From the NCBI RefSeq assembly GCF_014652815.1, contig NZ_BMZN01000002.1, positions 338,340 through 402,339 on the forward strand: DNA of 64,000 nucleotides, read 5' to 3'. Both the position numbers and the translations under genes were made by a program. This stretch comes from Alcaligenes pakistanensis. Lineage in GTDB: Bacteria; Pseudomonadota; Gammaproteobacteria; Burkholderiales; Burkholderiaceae_B. Of the stretch, positions 45,379 through 53,523 are shown piece by piece. Within the stretch, counting starts at the first letter, position 1. Each line of letters begins with the position of its first letter. Below the pieces are notes generated by a model. It worked only from the letters and a program-made list of their open reading frames with translations, searched no databases and was not told where the DNA came from.

Positions 45379-45624
45379 TGGACGAAGACCTCGCGGGAAA
45401 TGAGTCGAAGCCACACTATAAAAGCATTTGGCTTTCAGGGCAAAGACGGCGTCAGTAGTTTGATGTAAATCCAGCCTTAAAAAAAGACGTTTATTTATGG
45501 GTTTTTATTGAATAAAGTGGAGCCATACGCGCCGTGCCTGTTGGATGATTTTGATCCTGGCAGCACCCACTATCAAGCAGGTTTCCTTGGTTCCGAGAAC
45601 CCCGCATTGTCTTGAAGGAATGTC
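45379..45624. other. Divergent spacer between ABC-F gene and dsbA-like gene
   Basis: About 245 bases without a gene. The AT-rich part at 45475-45525 (TTTATTTATGGGTTTTTATT) is the likeliest site for promoters, in either direction. AAGGA five bases before ATG 45625 serves the dsbA-like gene. Confidence 0.45.
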
Positions 45625-46266
45625 ATGAACACGTTCAATTTACCCGCCCGTTCGATTGTGTATGTACAGGATGTGTATTGCGGTTGGTGCTGGGGTTTTG
45701 CCGAACGCATGGTTGAGTTCGAGGCGGCCAACAAGCACCGTATTCCCTTTACAGCGGTCTCGGGAGGTCTGTTCGTGGGCGACCGGGCAGCTCCTATGTC
45801 CCGTTATCCCTATATTTCCGAGTCCAACGAACGTATCGCTCAGATGACAGGGGCGACCTTTGGGGCCGCTTATAAAGCCTTGGCAGAGGAGGGCACGACC
45901 GTCATGGATTCACTGGATGCGGCGACGGCGGTGGCGGTGTTACGTGACCAGGATCCCGAGCGGGCTATTCATTGGATACACGAACTGCAGCAGGCTTTTT
46001 ACCTGAATGGGTGCAGTCTGTCTGATCAGAAGGTTTGTCTGGAGATCGCCGCTGCCAATGGTTTGGATGTGGAGGCCGTGCGGCGTCATTTGACCGATGG
46101 CTCTGGCAAGGAGCAAGCCTTGGCGGACTTTGCTTTGGCGCGGGCCTTGGGCGTGCAGTCCTACCCGACCTTGCTGTTTGTTGATGGCCGAAAAGTGACG
46201 CAATTACCGGCTGTCGGCACCCCTCTGGCAACGCTGAATCAGACCTTGGACTCATTACTGGCCTGA
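45625..46266 (+). CDS. DsbA-family thiol protein without signal peptide
   Basis: A 213-residue thioredoxin-fold protein of the DsbA/FrnE-like group (COG3531 type). The redox motif CGWC lies near residue 19 in YVQDVYCGWCWGFAERM, the helical insert follows, and the cis-proline loop reads GVQSYPTLLFVDGRKV near residue 178. There is no signal peptide, so it is cytoplasmic, unlike DsbA itself. It may act as a disulfide isomerase or glutathione-type reductase. It has a strong ribosome site (AAGGA). It diverges from the ABC-F gene and no partner gene is close. Confidence 0.85.
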   Translation: MNTFNLPARSIVYVQDVYCGWCWGFAERMVEFEAANKHRIPFTAVSGGLFVGDRAAPMSRYPYISESNERIAQMTGATFGAAYKALAEEGTTVMDSLDAATAVAVLRDQDPERAIHWIHELQQAFYLNGCSLSDQKVCLEIAAANGLDVEAVRRHLTDGSGKEQALADFALARALGVQSYPTLLFVDGRKVTQLPAVGTPLATLNQTLDSLLA

Positions 46267-46290
46267 TCAGAACTCAGGTATACGAGACAG

Positions 46291-46334
46291 CTTGCTATTG
46301 CGGCATCCAGGGTACGCCCGGATGCCGCAATAAG
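46291..46334. terminator. Stem-loop between dsbA-like and autotransporter genes
   Basis: TATTGCGGCATCC pairs perfectly with GGATGCCGCAATA, and GGG/CCC adds pairs in the loop. No long T tract follows on either strand, but the position between two convergent genes makes it a likely shared terminator. Confidence 0.6.
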
Positions 46335-46351
46335 TTTGAAGATAAACAGAC

Positions 46352-48151
46352 TTAGAAGCGGTAAGCCGTATTCAGGTACAGCGAAGTTTGCGAGCTGGTG
46401 GCCTTACCGACTTGCGTACTGACACCTGCCCCCAGGGACCACTTGCTGTTTAGCTGACCCACCGTACCCAGTTCCAGCAGGCCTGTGTCGCGTACCCGTT
46501 CCTGGCCGGTGGGCAGGTAAAAGTGGCGACTGTTGTAGACGCCATCCTGCAAGCGCGCACCCAGTTGTTCCGCGGGTTTCTTGAATTCGTGCAGCCACTC
46601 TGCGGAGGCATACACGGACCACTGATTACTGACAGCCACGTTGATTTGGTAGCCCAGGCTGCTTTGTACTGAGGTCTGATCCTGAGCATCAAAACCCATC
46701 GAAGTGGATAGGCCCTGACCATCTTCCGACAAGGCTTTGATCTTGGATTTCTGCATGCTCAGGCTCAACAGTGGGCCATGGGTAACCGTCCCGGCCTGCC
46801 AGTCGTAGCCCGTGCTGATCTTACCGCCGTACTGCTTACCACCCGCTTTGGCCTGGTGCTCGCGCGTGGCAGAGCCCAGACGCAGATGGCGACGAGTTTT
46901 GTTATCCAGGTCACTGTAGAAAATCTGAGCGTTGACCCACAGATTATCGGACTGCCAGCGCCCGTACAGACCGGCTGACTGGCGCTTCTGGCTGTAGGTC
47001 CCTTCTTCGTCTGTATCGCCATCCAGATTTTCGTAAGAGAGGTAGGCACCTACCGTCCAATCATCTAGGCGTTTGTCCAAACCCAGTTTCCATGCTGCCT
47101 GTGTACCATCCAGTCGTGAGTTCGCGCTGCTGTTATTGCGGTTGACCGCCTCTCCCTGGAACCAGACCGACAAGTCCTTGTCCTGCGATGAGCTCACTGT
47201 TTGCAGACGACGATCAATATGCTGCATTTGCATTTGACCGACCGTGTTCGCGGCGGAGGCCAGCATGGCAACCTGACTGGGAGCGCTGACGATGGCGTGG
47301 GCATAGTCGGCAATGACAGCATGGCCACCTGCAGTGGGGTGTACGCCATCGGCAAACAGATACGTTTGGTCTGCACCGGGAGCGACCAGATCGGCTGGTG
47401 TGCACAGGCGGGAGGACACACTGCCGCAGGCTGCCGTGTTGACGTTACTAAAACCATAGGCTTGCGGGTTCGCGGCGACTTCGTGCAAGAGTGCCGAAAC
47501 GTTCATCGGAATGATGTTGGCTGGACTGCTATTTAATTGTTGAGTAAACGCTTGGTTGTAAGTGTCACTGAGCAAGGTGGCTATTCCAGCGCCGATAGCC
47601 GAGCCGGAAAATTCCGGGGTCATGCCTAGATCGGGGATATTGGGGACCAGAATGTAGCGCGCACCGGCTTGTGACAGTGTATTGATCAATGCTGCTTGAT
47701 TGCCCACGGAGTCTGCCACGATTTGGGACATATTGAGCGGATCTTGCACTACGGCAAACAGGTCATTGGCGCCACCCCACACGCTGTACAGCGCTTGTCC
47801 GTCCAAACGCCCGTTGTGCGCAGCCAGTAGCTGTGCAGTTTGTGTCGTCATGGCGGGCAGGGGCGGGTTGGTGGGGCCCGGAGCGCTAGTGGGGTCAAGC
47901 AGCTCATCCACAGCGACCCGAGCGCCACCCACGGCGTAGTTGCTGCCGCTCTGACTGCTGGGGTCAGCCCCGGTTCCCAGTTTTTGCGCCAGCACTTGCG
48001 ACCAGACCTGGCCAGGGTTGGTGGTGAAACGGGAGCCGAATTGGCCGCTGTCGCTCAGGCTGTCACCGATAAAGTAGGTATTGGAGAAAGTTTGGGCCTG
48101 TGTGCCAGTGTGTAGGGCCAGTAAAGCCAAGGCGAGACAAGTTTTTTTCAT
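46352..48151 (-). CDS. GDSL esterase autotransporter
   Basis: A 599-residue type Va autotransporter. The signal peptide MKKTCLALALLALHTGTQAQ is followed by an SGNH/GDSL hydrolase passenger (about residues 22-310). The nucleophile block is YFIGDSLSDSGQFGS, the Asn block WGGANDLFAV and the Asp-His block FADGVHPTAGGHAV. The C-terminal beta-barrel (about 325-599) ends in NTAYRF with the terminal phenylalanine. The layout matches EstA/EstP-type lipases and esterases held on the cell surface, which act on short-chain or lipid esters. It is a single-gene unit. Confidence 0.93.
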   Translation of the reverse strand: MKKTCLALALLALHTGTQAQTFSNTYFIGDSLSDSGQFGSRFTTNPGQVWSQVLAQKLGTGADPSSQSGSNYAVGGARVAVDELLDPTSAPGPTNPPLPAMTTQTAQLLAAHNGRLDGQALYSVWGGANDLFAVVQDPLNMSQIVADSVGNQAALINTLSQAGARYILVPNIPDLGMTPEFSGSAIGAGIATLLSDTYNQAFTQQLNSSPANIIPMNVSALLHEVAANPQAYGFSNVNTAACGSVSSRLCTPADLVAPGADQTYLFADGVHPTAGGHAVIADYAHAIVSAPSQVAMLASAANTVGQMQMQHIDRRLQTVSSSQDKDLSVWFQGEAVNRNNSSANSRLDGTQAAWKLGLDKRLDDWTVGAYLSYENLDGDTDEEGTYSQKRQSAGLYGRWQSDNLWVNAQIFYSDLDNKTRRHLRLGSATREHQAKAGGKQYGGKISTGYDWQAGTVTHGPLLSLSMQKSKIKALSEDGQGLSTSMGFDAQDQTSVQSSLGYQINVAVSNQWSVYASAEWLHEFKKPAEQLGARLQDGVYNSRHFYLPTGQERVRDTGLLELGTVGQLNSKWSLGAGVSTQVGKATSSQTSLYLNTAYRF

Positions 48152-48373
48152 GGATCAGCCAATAAAGAAAGAGTCCCCGAGTGACATTTTCTGAACAGTC
48201 CTGTGCTTTTTTTATCGTGGTGCTCAGTTTGGAAGAGGGACTTGGGTGAAATAGGTAGATAAAAAAATCATCGGATCACCTCCATCATAGTGACAAGGCG
48301 TTTATTTTTGACACAGACGGGCACACGGTGTTGAGAACAAGATAAACGCACAATAGGATTGGCTGTCTCTAAA

Positions 48374-48403
48374 TAAAAAAACGCCATGCTGTTGCATGGC
48401 GTT
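48374..48403 (-). terminator. Terminator after cynT-like gene
   Basis: AACGCCATGC and GCATGGCGTT flank a TGTT loop; the minus transcript ends in seven T, 22 bases after the carbonic anhydrase stop. Confidence 0.93.
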
Positions 48404-48425
48404 CCTTTACTCGATTCTGTGTCGT

Positions 48426-49076
48426 TTAGCCGCGTACTAACGGCGCCACACACACATCCGGGTTTTCGGCCAAAGGCACGAATTTCATGCTGCCGCCATC
48501 ATAGGCATCGATGGTGCCAGATTCAATGTCGTAGACCCAGCCATGCAGCGTCAGGCGGCCTTCGGACATGCCCAGGCGCACCGAGGGGTGAGTCTGGATA
48601 TTGGCTAGCTGGGCCACCACGTTTTCGCGCACCATGGACGAAATACGATCTTGTTCGCTGGCGTGCTTGCGCGATTCGTTCACCAGGCGGGCCGAGTCCG
48701 CGTAGCGCAGCCAATGGTCTACCGCCGGCATGTGGTCCAGGCACTGACAGGTTGCAATGGCCGTCATGGCGCCACAATCGGAGTGACCACAGATCACAAC
48801 ATCTGTCACACGCAGGGCGGAGACAGCGTATTCCACCGAGGCTGTCACCCCACCGGGTTCCGGGCCATAAGAAGGCACGATATTGCCTGCATTACGAATC
48901 ACGAACAGGTCGCCGGGTTCACGCTGTGTCACCAGCTCGGGAACCAAACGGCTATCGGAGCAAGAGATAAACAAAGCGCGAGGGTTTTGCTGCGTGGCCA
49001 GATTTTTGAAGAGCTTGGCGCGCTTGGGATAGGCTTCCCGTTGGAATTTCAGGAAACCGTCGATAATGTCTTTCAT
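48426..49076 (-). CDS. cynT: Beta-class carbonic anhydrase, CynT type
   Basis: A 216-residue beta carbonic anhydrase interconverting CO2 and bicarbonate. Zinc ligands are C39, H98 and C101 in [12 protein letters not shown] and CGHSDCGAM, with the D41-R43 dyad. From memory the start ([13 protein letters not shown]-like; here [17 protein letters not shown]), [19 protein letters not shown] and [10 protein letters not shown] match E. coli CynT very closely, more than the Can type. In the cyn operon this enzyme replaces bicarbonate used by cyanase, but no cyanase gene is here. It diverges from a CynR-like gene, which probably controls it. Confidence 0.92.
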   Translation of the reverse strand: MKDIIDGFLKFQREAYPKRAKLFKNLATQQNPRALFISCSDSRLVPELVTQREPGDLFVIRNAGNIVPSYGPEPGGVTASVEYAVSALRVTDVVICGHSDCGAMTAIATCQCLDHMPAVDHWLRYADSARLVNESRKHASEQDRISSMVRENVVAQLANIQTHPSVRLGMSEGRLTLHGWVYDIESGTIDAYDGGSMKFVPLAENPDVCVAPLVRG

Positions 49077-49184
49077 CCTTGTCCTTGTTGTTCGGCTTAG
49101 GCAGAAGATTACCGCTTCATGGTCATAAGGTAAAATACCGATTTCTGATGCTTTGCATTGGGTTTACTTATACGAAGGCCCCTT
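49077..49184. promoter_or_regulatory. Divergent cynT / cynR control region
   Basis: A 108-base spacer. The dyad GGTA-AAA-TACC at 49129-49139 is the best operator candidate, and TTTACTTATACGAAGG lies just ahead of cynR. CynR is known to bind between its own gene and the cyn genes, which this layout copies. Confidence 0.55.
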
Positions 49185-50072
49185 ATGCTTTTGCGCCATC
49201 TTAATTACTTTCTGGCGGTTGCTCAGTATCAAAGCTTTACCCGCGCGGCGCGGGCCCTGCATGTGTCTCAGCCTGCCTTGTCGCAACAGGTGCGTCAGTT
49301 GGAAGAACACTTAGGCGCGCAACTGTTTGATCGTACCGGTCGTTTGGTGCGTTTGACTGATGCCGGCGAGGTGTATCTGCGCTATGCCCGGCAAGCTTTG
49401 CAAGACCTGGAAGAAGGGCGGCGGGCCTTACATGATGTCAGTGATTTAAGCCGGGGCTCTTTGCGGGTGGCGGTAGCCCCTACCTTCACTTCGTATCTGA
49501 TCGGTCCCTTGGTCGAGGCCTTTCACCGGCGCTATCCCAATGTGCGTCTGGTGTTGCAAGAGATGCTGCAAGAGCGCGTGGAAACCCAGTTGGTCGAGGA
49601 CGAACTGGATATCGGTATTGCTTTTGAAAAACCGACCTCAGCAGCGGTGGAGTTTCAGCCTTTATTGGTGGAGACTTTGGCGGTGGTAATGAGCCGGACC
49701 CATCCTCTGGCCGAGCGACGCAGCATTGATAGAGACACCTTGATGCGTGAGTCCCTGGTCTTGTTGACGCCGGAATTTGCCACACGTGGGCAGATCGAGC
49801 GGCACTGTCGCCAGCATGATCTGGACTTGAAGGTCTCGATGGAATCCAATTCGCTTAACGCGGTGATTGAGGTGGTGCGGCGCACCGGTTTGGCAACCTT
49901 ATTACCAGCTGCCATTGCTAATAATAGCGAGTATCTGGTGGCTGTCAGCCTTGACCCGGCCCCGCCGCAACGGCGGGCTATTTTGATGCAACGTAAGGGT
50001 GCTTATCAGTCTGCGGCGATGCGCGCCTTTATTGAGCTCGCACTCAAATACGGCGCGGCATCGACGTTTTAA
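49185..50072 (+). CDS. cynR: CynR-like LysR regulator
   Basis: A 295-residue LysR-family protein. The helix-turn-helix region LRHLNYFLAVAQYQSFTRAA and ALHVSQPALSQQVRQLEEHL, and the effector-domain start SLRVAVAPTFTSYLIGPL, are very close to E. coli CynR as remembered, which activates the cyn operon in response to cyanate. ATG 49185 matches that start (MLLRHLNYFL); a longer frame begins 27 bases upstream. It diverges from cynT. Without cyanase in the window, the inducer may still be cyanate if cynS lies elsewhere, or may have changed. Confidence 0.88.
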   Translation: MLLRHLNYFLAVAQYQSFTRAARALHVSQPALSQQVRQLEEHLGAQLFDRTGRLVRLTDAGEVYLRYARQALQDLEEGRRALHDVSDLSRGSLRVAVAPTFTSYLIGPLVEAFHRRYPNVRLVLQEMLQERVETQLVEDELDIGIAFEKPTSAAVEFQPLLVETLAVVMSRTHPLAERRSIDRDTLMRESLVLLTPEFATRGQIERHCRQHDLDLKVSMESNSLNAVIEVVRRTGLATLLPAAIANNSEYLVAVSLDPAPPQRRAILMQRKGAYQSAAMRAFIELALKYGAASTF

Positions 50073-50116
50073 TTCAGTCAACTTGTAGAGCTATCCTTAC
50101 GCTCTGCTCCGGAACC

Positions 50117-50653
50117 TCATAGAGTCACCGTGACACTCTGTTCCAGGGGACGAAGCTCGCTTTCTACGGCGGGCTGACTCTGGCTTAAATGGGCGACTAA
50201 ATCCACCGTGGTGGAGATGCGCGTCAACATCAAACAGGCTACCTCGCCACTGGTAACACGGCTGCTATGCCAGCAACCGGGTCGCATGCACACGCCTTGT
50301 CCTTGAGGAATTCTGAAGGCTTTCAAGGTGCTTAGGTCCGGGCCGCCCTCAGGCTTGCTATCTGCCACGATATGGATCACTTCACCAGTCAGCGGGATCA
50401 GGGCCTGCTGCGTCAACAGGTGGATTTCCAGGGCCGTGATGTTGGGATCCTGGATGCGGTAATTGACCCATAAAACTTCGGTCTGACCACCTGGTCCTGT
50501 GTCAAAAGCATGTTCATGCCAGAAGTCGGTTGCGGCATTGCTAAAGGCGGCTGCAGCGGGTGCTGTGGCTAAACCTTTACCCAACATCCAGCCATAAGGA
50601 GCAAATGCTTCGGGGTTCAGAGACTGGGGCGTCAGGGTGATAGGGGTGTTCAT
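50117..50653 (-). CDS. Ureidoglycolate lyase-family (AllA-like) paralogue
   Basis: A 178-residue cupin-fold protein related to AllA. The N-terminal pattern LNPEAFAPYGWMLGKG matches the AllA start LTAEAFAPFGDVIE of the gene at 11.7 kb. A late basic pattern FRIPQGQGVCMRPGCWHSSR corresponds to the active-site GVWHHP region. The middle is quite different, so a substrate other than ureidoglycolate is likely. ATG 50653 is chosen over TTG 50659. It converges on cynR and has no obvious operon partner. An amidine or ureide carboxylate substrate is a guess from family. Confidence 0.75.
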   Translation of the reverse strand: MNTPITLTPQSLNPEAFAPYGWMLGKGLATAPAAAAFSNAATDFWHEHAFDTGPGGQTEVLWVNYRIQDPNITALEIHLLTQQALIPLTGEVIHIVADSKPEGGPDLSTLKAFRIPQGQGVCMRPGCWHSSRVTSGEVACLMLTRISTTVDLVAHLSQSQPAVESELRPLEQSVTVTL

Positions 50654-50803
50654 GGTCAATCACTCAAAAAAAAGCGGTAAGGCAGCATCTTAGCAAGAAT
50701 GCTACTTCCCACTAGGATTGGCCTAGATCAAAAAGCTCGGACATCTCTTGGGTTTTGCGGAACTAAGTGAGGCATCCCCTGTCTTGAAAGAGGCTCGTCT
50801 TTA

Positions 50804-50844
50804 CTTAGCGAGCTAAGCAAGCCGCCTTTATGCATAGGCGGCTT
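50804..50844 (+). promoter_or_regulatory. Two palindromes just upstream of ccmA
   Basis: CTTAGC-GA-GCTAAG (50804-50817) is directly followed by AAGCCGCCT ... AGGCGGCTT (50819-50844), ending 32 bases before the ccmA start. The first looks like a protein-binding dyad, the second like an RNA stem that could shape the leader of the ccm transcript. Function is inferred. Confidence 0.45.
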
Positions 50845-50876
50845 CGCTCTGTCTGCTTTCTTGATAAGGGGTTGCT

Positions 50877-51497
50877 GTGCTCCAAGCTGTTTCGCTGACC
50901 TGTAGACGGGGCCAGCGCCGTGTGTTCTCCGAGCTAAGCCTCAGGCTTGATGCTGGCCAATGTTGTTTGGTCAGTGGGCCCAATGGCAGCGGCAAAACCA
51001 GCTTGCTGCGCATCCTGGCCAATATCACCCAGGCCGATGAAGGCCAACTGATTTGGCAGGACCGGCCCGTGCACCGCAACGACAGCGATTATCGACAGCA
51101 GGTGGTGTACGGCGGCCATGCCCCTGGGCTGAATGGCAGCTTGTCAGTCCAAGAGAATCTGGACAGCCTGCTGTTGCAAGACGGGGTAGCCCTGAAGCAG
51201 GAGGCCTGTGACCAGGCTCTGCTGAGCGGTGGTTTGCTGGCATACCGTCGTGTCCCTGTGCGGCAGTTGTCGGCAGGGCAGCGACGTCGTGTTTTTTTGG
51301 TTCGCTTGTCCTTGAGCAATCGCCCTTTGTGGATTTTGGACGAGCAACTGACCGCGCTGGATAGTGCCGGTCAAAAGTTTTTGGGTGAGTTGATCGCGCG
51401 ACATCTGGAAAAGCAGGGCGCCGTCATTCTGACCAGCCACCAGACCTTGCCGTGGAAGCTGGATGTGCAACAGCTGGATCTGGGGCGGGCATGTTGA
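50877..51497 (+). CDS. ccmA: Haem exporter ATP-binding protein CcmA
   Basis: A 206-residue ABC ATPase of the CcmABCD complex, which releases holo-CcmE during cytochrome c maturation. Walker A reads VSGPNGSGKTSLLR near residue 35, the signature QLSAGQRRRVFLVRL near residue 130 and Walker B LWILDEQLTALD. Length is normal for CcmA. GTG 50877 has AAGGGG five bases ahead. It overlaps ccmB by seven bases and starts the ccm operon. Confidence 0.95.
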   Translation: MLQAVSLTCRRGQRRVFSELSLRLDAGQCCLVSGPNGSGKTSLLRILANITQADEGQLIWQDRPVHRNDSDYRQQVVYGGHAPGLNGSLSVQENLDSLLLQDGVALKQEACDQALLSGGLLAYRRVPVRQLSAGQRRRVFLVRLSLSNRPLWILDEQLTALDSAGQKFLGELIARHLEKQGAVILTSHQTLPWKLDVQQLDLGRAC

Positions 51498-52159
51498 GTC
51501 TTTTTTTGGCCTTGATGAGGCGCGAATGGCGCTTGGCTGTGCGCCGTCCTGGCGATGTCTTGATTCCCCTGGTTTTCTTTCTGGTGGTGTGCAGCCTGTT
51601 TCCCTTGGGCGTAGGGGCGGATGCCGCTTTGCTGTCCAAGATGGCACCCGGCGTACTGTGGGTATCGGCTTTGCTGGCCACCATGCTCTCGCTAAGCCGC
51701 TTGTTCGAGCAAGATGAGCAGGATGGTGCGCTGGAGCAGGTTCTGTTTTCCCATCTACCTCTTAGCCTGTGGGTCTTGGGCAAGGTCTTGGCCCATACCT
51801 TGTTGACGGGTGTCCCTTTGCTGTTGCTGGCTCCCATTCTGGGGCTGCAATTTAGCTTACCCACGTCCAGCCTGGGTGTGTTGATGCTGTCACTGGCCTT
51901 GGGTTTACCTGTGTTGACCTTGTTGGGGGCCATTGGCGCTGCCTTGGTACTGGGCCTGCGCTCGGCAGGGGTGTTGCTGGCTTTACTGATTTTGCCCTTT
52001 TACGTTCCCGTGCTGGTGTTCGGGGCGGGGGCGGTGCAAGCGGTTCAGGCCGGATTAGGCGCGCAAGCGCACTTGTCCGTTCTGGCCGCTTTTTTACTGT
52101 TGGCTTTGTTTTTTGCGCCGCCTGCGACAGCAGCTGCTTTGCGTCTTGCTCTTGAGTAA
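51491..52159 (+). CDS. ccmB: Haem exporter permease CcmB
   Basis: A 222-residue inner-membrane protein with six hydrophobic helices, partner of CcmA and CcmC. It starts LSLFLALMRREWRLAVRRPG and has the family loop SLSRLFEQDEQDGALEQVLF near residue 70. ATG 51491 overlaps the end of ccmA (ATGTTGA). The next gene, ccmC, starts five bases after its stop. Confidence 0.95.
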   Translation: MLSLFLALMRREWRLAVRRPGDVLIPLVFFLVVCSLFPLGVGADAALLSKMAPGVLWVSALLATMLSLSRLFEQDEQDGALEQVLFSHLPLSLWVLGKVLAHTLLTGVPLLLLAPILGLQFSLPTSSLGVLMLSLALGLPVLTLLGAIGAALVLGLRSAGVLLALLILPFYVPVLVFGAGAVQAVQAGLGAQAHLSVLAAFLLLALFFAPPATAAALRLALE

Positions 52160-52164
52160 ATTCC

Positions 52165-52896
52165 ATGAACTTTTTGTATCGCTACGCCGCCCCTCAAAAC
52201 TTCTATGTCCTGGCCGGACGCATTGTGCCTTGGGCCGCCATCCTGGCTTTGCTGCTGTTTGTCCTTGGCGCCTATGTAGGTTTTTTCCTGGCTCCCACTG
52301 ACGCGCAGCAAGGCGAGGGCTACCGCATCATTTTTCTGCATGTACCCGTGTCCTGGATGTCCATGCTGATTTATCTGGCTATGGGCTTTTGGTCTTTGCT
52401 CTGTCTGGTGTTCAACAGCCGGACCGCCGCCATGATGGCCGCTGCACTGGCTCCCACAGGCGCAATCTGTACGGTCTTGTCGCTTGTCACCGGAGCCTTG
52501 TGGGGCAAGCCCATGTGGGGTGCCTGGTGGGTCTGGGACGCCCGCTTGACGTCCGAGCTGTTGCTGCTGTTTTTGTATATGGGCTTCATGGGCTTGCGCG
52601 GTGCGATCGACGATCCGCGCCGCGCGGATAAAGCCGCCTCCATTTTGGCCTTGGTCGGGGTGGTGAATATACCCGTCATTTATTTCTCGGTGCAGTGGTG
52701 GAACACCTTGCACCAAGGGGCTTCGGTATCGCTGACCAGCTCACCCTCTATGGCCACCGTCATGTTGACGGGCATGTTGCTGATGAGTCTGGCCATGTGG
52801 TGCTACAGCATTGCCATCGCACTGTACCGGGTGCGCAATTTGATTCTTGAACGTGAGGCGCATACCGCCTGGGTTCGCAACTTGACGGAGGGCTGA
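52165..52896 (+). CDS. ccmC: Haem-handling membrane protein CcmC
   Basis: A 243-residue six-helix membrane protein that loads haem on CcmE. The tryptophan-rich haem-handling signature WGKPMWGAWWVWDARLTSEL is near residue 115, with conserved histidines in IIFLHVPVSWMSM (near residue 55) and WWNTLHQGASVSL (near residue 180). Its TGA overlaps the ccmD start. Confidence 0.96.
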   Translation: MNFLYRYAAPQNFYVLAGRIVPWAAILALLLFVLGAYVGFFLAPTDAQQGEGYRIIFLHVPVSWMSMLIYLAMGFWSLLCLVFNSRTAAMMAAALAPTGAICTVLSLVTGALWGKPMWGAWWVWDARLTSELLLLFLYMGFMGLRGAIDDPRRADKAASILALVGVVNIPVIYFSVQWWNTLHQGASVSLTSSPSMATVMLTGMLLMSLAMWCYSIAIALYRVRNLILEREAHTAWVRNLTEG

Positions 52897-53081
52897 TGAT
52901 GCATTGGTCGAGTGTGGGCGATTTTTTCGCTATGGGCGGCTACGCCGTGTATGTGTGGGGCTCGGTTCTGGCCTGTACCGTGTTGATGCTGGGCGAAGTG
53001 CTCAGCGTCCGGGCAGGGCGGGCACGTGCCTGGCAACGGGTACGTGATGAGCGTGCCCTGGGAGACAGCCGCCATGACTAA
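52896..53081 (+). CDS. ccmD: Haem exporter subunit CcmD
   Basis: A 61-residue single-span membrane protein that stabilises CcmC with CcmE. It has the typical GGYAVYVWGSVLACTVLMLG helix and a basic, arginine-rich cytoplasmic tail. The start ATG overlaps the ccmC stop, and the end overlaps ccmE by eight bases. An ATG three bases later is equally possible. Confidence 0.9.
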   Translation: MMHWSSVGDFFAMGGYAVYVWGSVLACTVLMLGEVLSVRAGRARAWQRVRDERALGDSRHD

Positions 53082-53523
53082 ACGACAGAATCGTCTGGCC
53101 TTGATCCTAGGAGCCTTGGTGGTGCTGGGGGCTGCTACGGCTCTGATTTTGAATGCTTTCCAAAGCAGTTTGGTGTTCTTTTTCACGCCTACCGAAGTTA
53201 GCGAAGGAAAGAGCCCGGAAAACCGTACGTTTCGGGTGGGAGGCATCGTGCAGATGGAAAGCATCCGCCGGGGCGGTAATCAAGGCATGGCCGTGAACTT
53301 TGTGATCACCGATGGTGCGGCCCTGGTGCCGGTAAGCTACACCGGCATTTTGCCGGACCTGTTTCAAGAGGGGAAAGGCGTGGTTGCCCAAGGCCGTTTA
53401 AACGAGCAAGGTCATTTTATGGCTGAAGAAGTGCTGGCCAAGCACGATGAAAACTACATGCCACCCGAGGCCATGCACGCCATGGAACAGGCTGAGCGCG
53501 CCAAGCAAGGAGCCCAGCCATGA
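53074..53523 (+). CDS. ccmE: Haem chaperone CcmE
   Basis: A 149-residue periplasmic haem chaperone held by one N-terminal helix (LALILGALVVLGAATALIL). The beta-barrel contains FRVGGIVQMESI and VSYTGILPDLFQEGKGVVAQ. The haem-binding motif EVLAKHDENYMPPE holds the histidine that binds haem covalently and the following tyrosine. ATG 53074 lies inside the ccmD end; the stop overlaps the ccmF start (ATGA). Confidence 0.96.
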   Translation: MTKRQNRLALILGALVVLGAATALILNAFQSSLVFFFTPTEVSEGKSPENRTFRVGGIVQMESIRRGGNQGMAVNFVITDGAALVPVSYTGILPDLFQEGKGVVAQGRLNEQGHFMAEEVLAKHDENYMPPEAMHAMEQAERAKQGAQP

